64,000 bases of DNA from Podocnemis expansa (taxonomy: Eukaryota; Chordata; Testudines; Podocnemididae). Shown here piece after piece: positions 10,340 through 22,025 of the stretch; within the stretch, counting starts at the first letter, position 1; each line of letters opens with the position of its first letter. The stretch is from positions 37,391,838 through 37,455,837 of the forward strand of contig ML681990.1 of NCBI GenBank assembly GCA_007922195.1, given 5' to 3'. Below the pieces are notes generated by a model. The model did not search any database. It had not been told where the DNA came from and was given only the letters and a program-made list of their open reading frames with translations. The translations under genes were made by a program, and so were the position numbers.

Positions 10340-11790
10340 AGGGGGGAAAAAAACAACAAAACAAGGAGTCATGTGGCACTTAAAGACTAACGGATTTATT
10401 TTTTGCATGAGCTTTTGTGGGAGAAAATCCCACCTCATCAGATGCTTCAAAGATGGGTGAACTTACAGAATGGAATGAAAATAAATGCAAGGGAGTATAT
10501 AACATAGGATCAGGTCATACAGTAACAGCAAATCAGAGCAGTTGTTAGGTTCAAACCCTGGGAAGGCTGAAGTCAAATTACCTTTTGTAATGGGAAAAGA
10601 GCCCATAGTCTTGAGTCAATCCTGCTTTCACACAATTTAATTTGCAGCTGTTTCTCTTTGAAGGCTTGATGTCCCAGTCACATCTCTGATGACTGTTGTT
10701 AACAAATAATTTATTGAGTGATTAGAAAGATGGAAGTGCTCAGCAACTGGTTTTTTGTTTTCTGATTTCTGATATCAGTTCTATGTTCATGTATTCTTTT
10801 GTGCAGGGATCGTCCTGTTTATCCAATGTATAAGGTGTTGGGCATTTCTGGCACATGATGGCATAGATCACATTAGTAGACAAGCAGCTAAATGAGCCTT
10901 TGATGGAGCAGCAGGCTTGACTAGGACCTATGATGGTATCTATTTTGCAGATATGTGGGCAGACTTGGCAGCGTGGTTTGTTGCAGTGATGTGTGCCTGC
11001 TTTAATGTTTCTGTTTTTAGATCTGTAGTTGCTGGTATCTGTTTAAAGTTGGGTGGCTGTCTGTAGGCAAGGTGAGGTCTGTCTCCGAACGCTTGAGAGA
11101 GTGAGGGATCATCTTTTAGAATAGGCTGTAGGTCCTTAATGATCTGTTGCAGAGGTCTGACTTGAGGGTTGTATGTGGTGACTAGTGGTGTTCTGTTGTT
11201 TTCTTTCTTGGGCCCCTCCTGTAGTAGATGACTTCGGGGAACCCGTCTAGCTCTGTCAATTTGTTTTCTTACTTCCCCAGGTGGGTACTGCAGTTTCAAG
11301 AATGCTTGATAGAGATCCTCAAGATGTCTGTCTCTGTCTGAGGGATCAGAGCAAATGCAGTTATATCTTAGGGCTTGGCTGTAGACAGTGAATTGTGTGG
11401 TGTGTTTAGGATGGAAGCTTGAGGGATGTAGGTAACTATACCGATCAGTAGGTTTTTGGTACAGGGTGGTGTTGATGCGTCTATCCCAAAGGTAATTTGA
11501 CTTCAGCCTTCCCAGGGTTTGAACCTAACAACTGCTCTGATTTGTTGTTACTGTATGACCTGATCCTGTTTTACACTCCTTTGCATTTATTTTCATTCCA
11601 TTCTGTAAGTTCACCCATGTTCAAAGTTTCTGACGAAGTGGGATTTTCTCCCACAAAAGCTCATGAGAAAAATAAATCTGTTAGTCTTTAAGTGCCACAT
11701 GACTCCTTTTTTTGTTTTGGTGGGGTTTTTTTTGTTTTTCTGTTTTTTGTTTTTTGCTGGACTAAACTAATACAGCTACCTCCTTGGAAA
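10340..11790 (-). mobile_element. Penelope-like element with inverted terminal repeats
   Basis: Arms of about 215-220 bp (10363-10585 and 11491-11705) are inverted copies of each other. They carry the tail motif plus an upstream segment with ACAACTGCTCTGATTTG and ATTTTCATTCCATTCTG. Between them lies about 900 bp coding on the minus strand for Penelope RT and GIY-YIG remnants. Penelope elements are known to carry terminal repeats in direct or inverted orientation. Confidence 0.8.
10560..11487 (-). pseudogene. Penelope-like reverse transcriptase/GIY-YIG remnant
   Basis: Read on the minus strand from 11487, the order is TTLYQKPTDRYSYLH and a SSFHPKH...QFTVYSQALRYNCICSD block, then an open stretch (11299-10940) with NNRTPLVTTYNPQ and GDRPHLAYRQPPN. 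These are typical of the RT thumb and linker of Penelope proteins. A frameshift near 11010 moves the CNKPRCQVCPHIC zinc-like cluster to another frame. NVIYAIMCQKCP, the start of the GIY-YIG endonuclease, follows near 10840, and then stops. The catalytic RT fingers and palm are missing and the endonuclease is broken, so the gene is dead. Confidence 0.8.
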
Positions 11791-12768
11791 TAAATAATTA
11801 AGGCTGTCTCTTCAGACTTAGTAGTAAATGTTTGTTAATTTGGACTCCTCTGAAATTGTGCATATTTTGAGGGAGATTCCAAGGTCTATGGCAAACCATA
11901 TTCTTTGAATGTATTTGACTACCTAAAGTTTTCAGTGTTTTCTTAAACATTTGTGGTGTAAGTATGTAGCCTTTGGAAGCTAGATATACATTCTTGAAAG
12001 TATTCATATGTCAAACAGGCCAATATGCCATTATTCTACTGATTTACTTTACTATTGTTCCTTTACAGTGTCAAATTAATAGCCCAGTGAAAGGAAGTCC
12101 TTTATTTATCTACAGAGCAAGTACAGACACAGTAAGTGGCAAAATTAATTCCCTGTACTTCTCCACTATTTCACTTACGTTAAACTTGACTGGAATAGTC
12201 ACAGAAAGATTTTCAAAGAAAAATGTAAGCTCCATGCCCACACACTTCTTGGTATCTCTGCTGAGAATATCAATAAAGATGCCTGGTAAGGCCACATGTG
12301 TTAGTGAGTTATGATTGAGCCACTGATATATTTCTTTTAGACCATGGCACAGCTGTTATCTGCTGCTCAGGGCTGTATTAGAGCTAGTGTTAATGTGTCC
12401 TTTGTCTCAGTACCAATTATTTCACCCATCCAGTCCACAAAACATTGTTGATATTTGTAGGGTTAACCAAACAGAACAATTCAGAAACCTCTAGTAATAT
12501 TTTAATATGCAACTTCCATCTCACTTCCATTTTAGCCTTTTTCCTCATTTTTTCCTCCAGATTTCTCATTGTATCCCTTTTTTCTTAAATCCTTCTGTGT
12601 GTCAATTTCAGTGGAGATCCAAGTTACCTCTGTGGAAATAACTGAACTTGGGAAACTTCACTGATTGAGTTTTAAGAGCATCTATTACATTTTATATGTG
12701 GGATAGTGCAGATGCACAAAATATTTATATAGTACTCAATATGTATCCAGCAACTAGTCTGTTTAAAC

Positions 12769-13075
12769 CAGCAGTTCCCAACCCTTTCCTTTATGTGAAC
12801 CACTATATCATCATCACAAGCTTTTGCAGACCACCAAGTAAGTGTTAAATATTTTTAACATAGCCTATAGCTGATAGGAGTCAAACTTATATATCAGGGG
12901 GTATTAAAAATGCAGCTATTTCTAATTGTTTATTATGCTCACTCACAAAACATATTGCACTCCTCACAGTACATATACTTGACATAGTTTTCTCTCCCAA
13001 ACCCCTCTCCATGGACCACCTGCAATACCTTCATGGACCACCGTTGGTCCATGGACCACAGGCTGGGAACCACTC
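12769..13075. mobile_element. hAT-like non-autonomous element
   Basis: Left end CAGCAGTTCCCAACC and right end GGCTGGGAACCACTC form terminal inverted repeats. The inner sequence GTGAACCACTATAT...GGACCACCGTTGGTCCATGGACCACAGG is typical of short hAT-like repeats. Flanks GTTTAAAC and ATTTAGGC are at best a decayed duplication (5 of 8). Confidence 0.6.
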
Positions 13076-13509
13076 ATTTAGGCTATAGTCTTGGTGTAGT
13101 AAGAAATATGCAGTGCACAAGGTTTGAAACCTTGGTTCTCAGGGATTCTATGCCAAACTCCGATTGACTTAAGGAGGCTAGAATTTGACCCAAAACATGC
13201 CTACATTTACAGATTAATTATACCATGTCAAAAATTAGGTATTTGAAGTACCAAAGAATAAGAGAGATGTCATTATAGAATTTTGAGTCCTGATTGTGAA
13301 CCTCAGAAGTTTGTGAGTCTCGAGTACAAAATCAGCCAAAGGTCAGATGCATTATTCAAATTTCACCAAATTCTAGAACCTGCAAATGTGAACTGAAGAT
13401 CTCATGGCAACAGGCTTTTGCAGAACCCTTTACTTTCTAGGCTATGTCTGTTAATATGACCCCCTAATACTGCAATATCTGAATGCCTCCCATGTATAAG
13501 CACACAATA

Positions 13510-13670
13510 TTCATATGAAGCAGGAAGGTGTTATCTCCATTTGAGAAACTGAGGGGCAGAGAGATTTTGACTTGCTTAGTGCTAATCACTATATCTTCAA
13601 TAGACCTAGGAACTGAACCCAGCTCTTTTAAGTCCCTCTTCAGTCCTTTAACCACAAGACCACCCGTGTT
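13510..13670 (+). repeat. MIR-like (CORE) SINE remnant
   Basis: It contains TTATCTCCATTTGAGAAACTGAGG followed by GGCAGAGAGATTTTGACTTGC and GGAACTGAACCCAG, the recognisable order of a MIR. It is diverged and both ends are vague. Confidence 0.6.
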
Positions 13671-13699
13671 GCCCTTTTACTTCCATCTTCCCTCTCTTA

Positions 13700-13984
13700 G
13701 GCTATATCTATACTGACGGTGGCAATTTCGCCACCATCAGTTCGCCTTTCTGGAAGTGGATCACAGTAAGTATAAACTCACTGCACCGCTGCCGGAAGTC
13801 GACCCCGGAAGTCCTGGGAGTCAGGGGGCATAGGGGAAAGCCAGCTGCAAGTGATTTGCAGTTGGCTCTTCCCTGATGTGGCTGGCGGCTTAGAAAGTCA
13901 CTGCTGGTTACACAAGGAATTTTATGCTCCTTGTGTAACTGGTGGTTGACTGCCACCGAAAAGCCCCCAAATGTAGACTAGGGC
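13700..13984. mobile_element. Harbinger-like MITE built of hairpins
   Basis: It is flanked by TTA on both sides (13697-13699 and 13985-13987). Ends are GGCTATATCTATACT and, as reverse complement, GCCCTAGTCTACATT. The 285-bp interior contains consecutive hairpins: one around a GGGAAAGCCAGCTGC...GCAGTTGGCTCTTCCC stem at 13833-13873 and one around GTTACACAAGG...CCTTGTGTAAC at 13907-13941. A 3-bp TTA duplication fits PIF/Harbinger. Confidence 0.7.
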
Positions 13985-13987
13985 TTA

Positions 13988-16116
13988 GAAATATGACAAA
14001 CCCCTCCTGTCCTGTAGCATTTCAGCTCTTCTGATTAGAGATCCAACTAGAATCTGAGGTGCAAAGGTATTTAAAAAATAAATGCCAAGTCAAAGAGTAC
14101 TCCTGAACCATAAATTTGGGGGTATATTTTAATTCTAGAAATAGAAAAAAATATTAGGGATGACTTTTTTATGAATTGTCGCAGGCCTAATTTCCATACC
14201 TATTCATTTTTTAGCTAGGCAGCCACACGGCATCAGTTAAATAGAGTAGAAACAATTTTCCCTGTCAGAATAATCTCTGTTTAGATTTAGTAGGAAACCT
14301 TGAAGACCTAAGTTGGTGACAGTTGAATTGCCAGAAGCTAAAATTCCACTTAATGAATTTTCTCTGACATAATCAGCTAAATTTCTTCCTCCTTTTGACC
14401 TGGAGATTTTTTTTTCATTGTTATAAAGATAGAAATGCTGTGTATAGTGAGAGAAGTCAAAGGCAAGATTCAGTTTTGAAACTTACTGGAATTAAAGCAG
14501 AACTAAAACAAATTAATAATACAAAGACACAGAAAATTTGTTCTAGTCTTGCCCAAAATTTTTTAATAAAGCATGTAACAGCAGGGAAATAAGTCAATAA
14601 TTACAAAAATATAGGAGTGATAGCCATAGACATATAGAAATGATGACTTAAGAATAGAATAATATTTGACTGAAGATTTATTATTTAAACAACAACGTAT
14701 ACACAGAATATTGTTATCAGCATATTTATAAATGGTAACTAAATATCTAAGAGTGTGTAACTTGGCGTCCTTTAGGGGATGGTTAGATTTTCTGTGGATA
14801 CGTGCAAGACATTTACAATATACGAGTCAATTTTTGTCTTTTACGGGATGTGGTATGAAAGTAGATAACTTTTTGTGGGTGCAGTCTTGTTCTTATAAGA
14901 GTGGACAGATAAGCCAGTATTTAAAACAGCTAATTATTTGATTGTGCCTGAAAATCAAATAGACAGATGTCAAAATAATTTATGTGCACAAATGACTGAG
15001 TTCAAAATGGTGCTGTTTGAGACCTCTTTCCAACTTTGTCCTTCTACTTGTATTCAGATATTTTTACCAGGTATTAAAAAAGCAAGCTTGTAGGATTAAA
15101 GCTATAACATGGCAATAATAAGTGACTAATGTAAATAAAAGCTAGGAAATATTTTGAATTGGTTCATGGGTCAAAGCCATGAATTGACCATTTCACCCCT
15201 TGAACAAAGCTATGTTTCCTTGCAAACTCATTATTTCCCTCTTGAATTCCAAGTCTCTATATTCTATTTCAAAACTGGATTTGGCCCCATTTCCTCAATT
15301 CACATAAAAACTTACACTTGTTTTTACTAGAATAGATTGAATTCATGGGGGATGGGTCTGGGAAGACAATTGTAAATATTTCATTCTGACTAGGGCTCTG
15401 GTTAAACTTGCCTGAATTCCAGTCCACTAGTATCTGTGAATTTGCAAACCTTAAGAATAATGGCAGCTTTTTCAGTCACACAACTATTATGCTATACATA
15501 TATTCAAGCCAGTTCTCCTGAGGCTCCACATCAAGACTGTACATGTAGCAAGACTTTGTCACAGAGCACTGTGGAAGTAAGAGAGTTAGACAGGCCATTG
15601 ACTTAGTGGGCAAAGTTAGAAGGGCCATTGTGCATAGTGGCTAAAGTCTAAGCTTGATCCCAGACATCACCATCTGAAATCTTGACAATTGTCAGTTCGC
15701 TTGTGATTGTTGTTAAAAGTATTTGATTGCTAAATATGTTTGAAAAAACTAAAACCAGATCATCAGTGATTTTGGAAAGCCTAACCATCCCCAGTTTGTG
15801 AAATACATCCAGCTAAAATTATTTTATTTAGCTTTAGCTTTGTGAAACCTCATTTTGAAAACTGTTCAGATTTCTCTCATATTTCAGTTGTTGGCTGTGT
15901 GTGTATTCTCTCATGGTGGATGCTGTCCCAGCTCTGTGTGGATAAGTGAGATACAAAACCATGAGAGGATTATGCAATAAGACCAGAGCTCCGTGTGAGC
16001 ACCACCCAGGTTTACTGCCAGCAAAATATAGTTCTAGTGACTCCACAGGACCATTAACACAAGTATGCTTGTTACAGTAAGCCAGCTAACTAAACAGTAG
16101 GAGTTTGTTTCTTATT
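13988..16116. other. AT-rich stretch without recognisable features
   Basis: I see no gene, terminal repeat or tandem array. Short frames such as 14395-14592 and 14732-14941 show no motif and are expected by chance in AT-rich DNA. Confidence 0.6.
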
Positions 16117-16808
16117 TAAATGGTGTCTCTGTGGATGCGCCATATTAGGTGTATTCATGTCCCACTCTGTTCCATAGATGTCTTATGGCAGTAGTCCTGG
16201 AACAGCACCTGTCCAGATGGGTCTTGCAACAGCCTCAGAACACATGCACCCACCTTCCTTCAGTTCCTTTTCAGCTGCCCTCAGCTGAACACAGAGTGTC
16301 AACTCTCTCCTCGCATTTCAATAAAACCCTAAATTTTAGATAAGAAACCCCAGTTTTACTCATAGTTTCCTTAGTTTCCCTTCCCCTTCTAACCCTAAAA
16401 CCACCTGCTATTTTTCCTTCCCACGCTTAGTCTACTACTTAATTTAGATAGTTGGATAGTGTCTTCTTCATCCTTTAATACTTTCAAATGACATCATACC
16501 CTGTTCTCCAGGCACGCAATTCCCATGCCTGACAGACATTCACACTGTGTCCATTGCTTCAGGGAGTCCCAAGTTCCCCAAAAGTGCACCTACTGTGCTG
16601 GCCTGAGCACCAGAGAACTCAAGGATTGAGACCTCCATCTAAAATTTTTTCCAATGGAAAAATCACTCTGATCTTCTTCAGACTCAGGCATGGAGAAAAA
16701 TCATAAAGATGATTTACCTCAGAGCCATAAACAGAAAACATCTGCAAAGATCATGGCACCCAGGACTTGCCACTCATCTCACAGAAGATCTCGGAAATGC
16801 TGTACCCC

Positions 16809-17739
16809 CAAGGGTTCAAGTATGGTGGAAAGCCCCAGAATGGCATTCTGTGGTCCCCTATTTTTTAGGGGGCAGTATTCCAGGGCCCCCTAAAAAGAGG
16901 GGAATGCATCAGAACACTGTGTTTCTATTCCCCTAAAAATAGAAGAATGCACTGGAACACAGCATTCTGGTGCATTCCCCCAAGGGCTGGCTGAAGGAAG
17001 GGGCTGAGAACTGAAGCAAGCTTGGCAACCCCTCTCCCCCTTCCCACCACCTGCACCAGTCCCACACCTTCCTGCTGGGCCCCATGTCTCCTCTTGCCCC
17101 CTGGCCAATCCCACAGACTCCCCCCCCCCCCGCCTGGCTACTTGGCCACATTGGCAATGCCAGCAAGGGGGCTGGTGGTGGTGAGTTTGGGGAGAGGCAT
17201 GCAGCTGGTGGGGAAAGTGTGGGGGGGTGAGGAGGGAAGAAGTCAGGATGGCTGGCTGGGGAAGTATGAAGGGGCTTGGGGGGCTAAAAGGGGTGGAGTG
17301 GGGAAATGGGGACAAGGGGGACTGAAAGGGGCTGGGAACATGTGGAGGGGTTGAGGGGCTGAAGGGGGTGAAGTGGAGGAATGGGGAAAAGGGGGCTGGA
17401 AAGGTGTGGAGAGCGTTAGGGGGCTGAAGGAGGTGGAGTGAAGATAGGGGAGCTGAGGGGAGGGGGTTAGGAGGGCTGGAGTGGGGGCATGGGTGCAGGG
17501 AGCTTAGGGAATGGGGTTTGGAGCTGAGGGAGAACATGGGGAAGGAGGGATCTGATGGGGGCAGGCATTTTGGGGGCAGTAACTAGGGTGGGAGCATGCA
17601 TTTGTGGGGCAATAGCTGGGGTGGGGGCAGTAGCTGGGGTGGGGGATAAGCATTTGGGGGGGCAGTAGGTGAAGTGGGTGAAGGGGGCCCAGAAATTTAG
17701 GAGGGTTCTGGGGCACACCAAATTATACTTTAGGCTCCA
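16809..17739. mobile_element. hAT-like element with G-rich minisatellite core
   Basis: The left end CAAGGGTTCAAGTATGG resembles the left end of the element at 52635, and the right end has TATACTTTAGGCTCCA. Flanks TGTACCCC and CCTACCCC match at 6 of 8. Near the left end are ATTCCAGGGCCCCCTAAAAA-type palindromic blocks also seen in the 52635 copy. From about 17180 to 17700 the plus strand is a G-rich degenerate array of GGGGCTGAAGGGGGTGGAG-like units. The long minus-strand frame at 16890-17537 is a product of this repeat. Confidence 0.6.
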
Positions 17740-18318
17740 CCTACCCCAGAAGCTTCAGGTTCCTTGGATAGCTCTTGGGCCATGAAAAATAGAGACATAA
17801 AAGCTCTCTGAGAGGAGTTGAGGTCTCAGCACAAACTTCCATCTTCCACTAATGTGGCACCAAAGAAACATGTAGTGGCCTCAGCTTCCAGACAGCACTA
17901 CACAGCAGTGAGGCTAGCCCTACACACAGACATGGCACTGAACCATGCCAGTTAAGGATATGGCCCTGACTTAAGCACCATCTGCCATCACAGCATCAGC
18001 CCAATATGCTCACGAACAAATGGCACCAATCCCAACATCAGTCCAACCCTTGACACTGTTACAAACCTTGGAACGGACAACCCTTCATCAGGACCAGCCA
18101 GCATTACCAGCACCACAATCACTGCCTCCATGTAAGAGGACATGAAAGGAACATCACTTGTCCTCTCCTAGGTGATGTAGAGGACTCTCACTTGTCTTCT
18201 GGCACTCCTTTCCAGCCAGAACTTCACAGTACCATAGATCCTACACATCCATAGATAAACGTACCTACCATCACAGTCCACCATGCTGCTATCCACATTA
18301 GTACCATAGGTAGTAGAG

Positions 18319-18528
18319 CAGAGGTCTCAAACACATGGCCCCCAGGCCGCATGTGGTCCCTAATGCTTTTACCTGTGGCCCGCAATGACACGAACGTTAC
18401 CAATATTTGCAGTATCATTGTGTGGAAAGGTTTTAATGGTGTGGCCCTTGGGCTACCATACTAATCCTCATGCAGCCCTCTACTAGTCCTTATGCAGCCC
18501 TCATGGTGATTTGAGTTTGAGCCCCCTG
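18319..18528. mobile_element. hAT-like MITE, family A copy 1
   Basis: Starts CAGAGGTCTCAAACAC and ends GAGTTTGAGCCCCCTG. Flanks TAGTAGAG and AAATAGAG match at 6 of 8. Inner blocks (GGCCGCATGTGGTCCC, CAATATTTGCAGTATCATTGT) match the other two copies. It is opposite in orientation to the copy at 18569. Confidence 0.75.
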
Positions 18529-18568
18529 AAATAGAGAGACTGCAATTCCTGCTCCTCATACTCTAGAC

Positions 18569-18794
18569 CAGGGGTCTCAGACTCAAATCACCACGAGGGC
18601 TGCATGAGGAATAGTACGTTAGCCCAAAGGCCACACCACACATGAGAACTAGTATGGTTGCCCAAGAGCCACACCACTGAAACCCTTTCATACAACGGTA
18701 TTGCAAATATTGGTAGCGATAGTGTTATTGCAGGCCTCAAGAAATAACTTGAGGGGTCGCATGTGGCCCTTGGGCCATGAGTTTGGGACCCCCG
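18569..18794. mobile_element. hAT-like MITE, family A copy 2
   Basis: Flanked by a perfect 8-bp duplication CTCTAGAC (18561-18568 and 18795-18802). Ends are CAGGGGTCTCAGACTC and GAGTTTGGGACCCCCG. It lies head to head with copy 1, only about 40 bp away. Confidence 0.85.
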
Positions 18795-18912
18795 CTCTAG
18801 ACATTATGAATCACTCCACAGTCCTGCTTGCTTTTATCATAAACTCGCTAGCAAACCTCACGCAGCTATATCACCTAAACCATCTGAACACATCCAAACC
18901 ATAGACACAGCA

Positions 18913-19793
18913 ATGGACCAGGATACCTCGCCACTTTTCCACAATTCTTCATCTCCCAATGATGCAGTTATTTCCTTTTCATCCAGCCATTTGGATGACC
19001 CAGAGCAATTCAAGGAGCTTTCCAAAAGGTTAGCAGAGGAATTGGAGATCCCTCTAGAAGAAGCAAATGAAGTTCAGCACAAACTTCTAAAAATCCTACA
19101 CACCAATGGCCTCCTCTAAGATTACCATCCCTATAGATGTTGCCCTGATGGATCCTGCTAACATCATATGGCTGACTCCAGCCACCATCCTACCTGTGAA
19201 AAAATGTACTGACAGAAAATACTAAATCCATCCTAAGGGAAGGGAATTGTTATTTACACACCCACTGCATAACTCACTGGTTAGAGACACAGCAAACCAG
19301 AGGAGCAAACAACTTAAACTTCTGCTCAACTCCTCAAGACAAAGATGGGAAGTGAGTAGACCTTATGAGTAGAAAGGTTTACTCCTCTTCCAACCTATTC
19401 ATGAGCATTGCAAATTATTCTGCACTCCTATCTAACTACAGCCATTCAATCTTCGAGAAATTGGCACAACTGACATCTTATCTCACAGGCAATGAAAAAG
19501 AACAGTACAAAGCGTTACTTACTGAAGGTCAGCTGGTGGCATGTGCATCCATGCAGGCCTCCATAGACGTGGCTGCTGCTAGGACAACTGCCACTACAGC
19601 AGTAATGCATGGGGCATGATGGCTCTATATCTCAGCCCTACCCATGGACCTGCAAAATAAGATAGAGAACTTACCTCTGATAAAATTCAACTGTTTGCTA
19701 AAAAGACTGATGGATACATCATCAGTGAAAGATTCTAGAGCCACCCTCCACACACTCAGAATTTACACTCCTGCATTTAATAAAAACAAATGA
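18913..19793 (+). pseudogene. DIRS gag-like protein, broken
   Basis: The first part (MDQDTSPLF...) includes an acidic helix-rich stretch LAEELEIPLEEANEVQHKLL. A frame change is followed by KCTDRKY, a stop, and HPKGRELLFTHPLHNSLV. Another frame change near 19360 leads to SRKVYSSSNLF, SIANYSALLSNYSHSIFEKL and VKDSRATLHTLRIYTP, ending at TGA 19791-19793. The order matches the gag-like first gene of vertebrate DIRS elements as I know them. It has at least two frameshifts and stops at 19228 (in RKY*IHPK) and 19617-19619. Confidence 0.65.
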
Positions 19794-20257
19794 GATTTCA
19801 ACCATATATTCGTAGATGGCATCCTCCATATCAGTATCAATGTCAAACTAGAAACTATGAAAACCAGCAAAGGGACAGACAGAGGCCATATAAATGCAAA
19901 CAATGATCTCAACCATCCATGAACACACAGCCTCCCCAACCCCAGCAACCCACAATTCTGATGTGTTGGTTCAGGGCCTGAGATCTCATCAAGTTGCAGC
20001 AATGTTTCTTCTGGCATTACTTTTGAATTCTGACTGAAATTTCTGCTAGGCCTGGTACAACATCATCACTGATAAATGGGTATTAGAAATCATCACTATG
20101 GTTACTCCATTCCGCCATTTCATGTATAACCAAACCACCTCCCATTTCCCCTTCCCTGTCCCTTTTCAGGGACCCAACTCACATACAAATCCTACACAAT
20201 GAAGTACAGGAACTCCTAAAAATAAGCACTGTAGAGACAGTTCCCCAAACTTATAGA

Positions 20258-20890
20258 AATACTGGTTTCTACTCCAACTATTTCATGGTAGAGAAAAAAG
20301 CTGGTTGACGGAGGCCTATCTTAGACTTAAGACCATTAAACAGATACATGAGAGAACAAAGATTCAAAATGGTTAACCTTTCTGGAATCATCCAAATGCT
20401 GCAACCTGGTGACTGATTCTCACTCCTTGATCTAAAAGATGCATATTTTCATATAACTATTCATCCTTCCCACAGGTCTTTTCTGAGATTCATGGTTGGG
20501 GATCAACACTACCAGTATGAAGTCCTACCATGCAGCTTTTCAACAGCTCCAGGAGTGTCTTCCAAAGCATTAACTGTCATTACTGCACACCTACACATCC
20601 AGAGTATCACAATTTACCCTTACTTAGATGACTGCCTAATAATGTCTCAGTCAAAAAACTCAGCTATATGCACCATCAAGATAACTCCATCACTATTCTA
20701 TCAGTTGGATCGCAAAGTAAATATAGAAAAATCCACTTTCAACCCTAATCAAGAAATAGAATTTATTGGAGCAATGCTAAACTCCAAAACAGCAAAGGCC
20801 TCCTTACCTAGACCCCATTTCATGGCCATCCTGAACCTCATAGCTCAGGTCCAGATTTCACCATGGGTCATGGCACAAACAATCCTTTAA
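20258..20890 (+). pseudogene. DIRS reverse transcriptase, broken
   Basis: From 20258 the frame reads FYSNYFMVEKKAG, a stop, RRPILDLRPLNRYM, then LLDLKDAYFHITIHPSHRSF (block A, after a second stop), FSTAPGVSSKALTVI (block B) and YPYLDDCLI with YLDD at 20621-20632 (catalytic block C). IEFIGAMLNS follows as the thumb start. The YLDD core and the 'DLRPLN' block are characteristic of DIRS-type RTs. It is open from 20492 to the TAA near 20890. Confidence 0.75.
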
Positions 20891-21003
20891 TGTTGGGTCA
20901 CCTAGGGGCCACAAGTTTTATAGTTCCTCATGCCAGACTACACATGAGAGCTCTGCAAACATGGCTTTCCTCAAACTACAAATGGAACAAATGCAGCCTA
21001 CAC

Positions 21004-21187
21004 TAGGGGTCTCAAATTCAAATCACCATGAGGGTTGCATGAGGACTAGTATGTTAGCCCAAGGGCCATGCCACTGAAACCTTTTCATACAATGATATTG
21101 CAAATATCTGTAACAATAGTGTTGCAGACACAGAAAATAGCTTTAGGGGCCACATGTGGTCCACAGGCCATGTGTTTGAGACCCCTG
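21004..21187. mobile_element. hAT-like MITE, family A copy 3, inside DIRS
   Basis: Flanked by a perfect 8-bp duplication GCCTACAC (20996-21003 and 21188-21195). Ends TAGGGGTCTCAAATTC and GTTTGAGACCCCTG. At 184 bp it is the shortest copy. It interrupts the DIRS element between RT and RNase H, so it is younger than that insertion. Confidence 0.85.
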
Positions 21188-21359
21188 GCCTACACAAATG
21201 TCTCTTGTTTCCAACCACCATCAAAAATTTAGCTGTACAGTGGACTGTCAAGGACAGCTCGATGACTGGAATTCTGTTGGTTTGTCCTCAACCAAATCAT
21301 CGCAATAACTATAGATGTCTCATTCCTTGGATGGGGTACACATATCAATGATACCACCA

Positions 21360-21565
21360 TATAGGAAAAGTGGATAAAAACAGAATCTACTCTACATATA
21401 AATATTTTGGAACTCAGAGCACTTCACTATGCACGTCAGCACTTCTTGCTGATCATTCAAAACAACATAATCAGAATTATGACAGACAATGTGGCACACA
21501 TGTTTTACATAAACCACCAAGGAGGAGCATGTTCCCCTTCCCTATGTGTGGAAGCAGTCATCCTC
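21360..21565 (+). pseudogene. DIRS RNase H remnant
   Basis: The frame gives INILELRALHYARQHF, then RIMTDNVAHMFYINHQGGAC and LCVEAVILWNWC. The ELRA and TDN...NHQGG blocks are the RNase H domain that follows the RT in DIRS polyproteins. Coding similarity stops at 21575, where the composition becomes GC-rich. Confidence 0.7.
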
Positions 21566-21574
21566 TGGAATTGG

Positions 21575-22025
21575 TGCAGCCCATGCCAGTGCCCCCCTCC
21601 CACCCACTGCAGTGTTGTCCTCCGCTCTCACCCCACTACTTTCAGCCAAAGGCAGCAGGGTGGGAATGTGGAGCTCAGCCACTGGACCAGCCCTTCCTGC
21701 CCCCAAAACAGAACAGTCAGCCCATGAGCAGGGCTGGCAGCCCAGAGACTGGACTCCACTCTCCCTCCCCACCCCTGCGCTAACCTTTCTGCCCTGGGGG
21801 GTGGGAATGGCCAGCTCAGAGGCAGGGTGGGAGAGCAGAGCCCAGCCTCTGAGCCAATCCTCCTTGCCCCTGGGCCGGCCCATCCCACCACTGTAGCAGA
21901 GTTGTCAGCCCAGGGGAGGGGCAGGAGCATGGGCCCAGCCCATCTCTTCAGTGCAGGGGGGCAGGAGAGGGCCCCCCACTGGCCAACTGGACCTGGGCCC
22001 TGCCCAACCCCAGGAACAGCACTGT
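21575..22025. repeat. GC-rich degenerate repeat block inside DIRS
   Basis: About 450 bp of C/G-rich sequence with two loose repeats of more than 100 bp sharing GGGTGGGAATG, AGCTCAG and GTCAGCCCA. It sits where the recombinase of a DIRS element would be. I cannot find clear terminal repeats or a duplication, so whether it is an insertion or a replacement is open. Long frames on both strands are composition artefacts. Confidence 0.5.

Noticed and set aside
12110..12295. Minus-strand 61-codon frame with a possible acceptor (TTACCAG) and donor-like GTAAGT, and AATAAA just after its stop; a possible terminal host exon.
   Set aside because: No domain recognised, weak pyrimidine tract, and such frames are common by chance; the AATAAA is also within AT-rich sequence.
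16890..17537. 215-codon proline/serine-rich frame on the minus strand.
   Set aside because: Product of the G-rich tandem repeat inside a hAT-like element; no other support.
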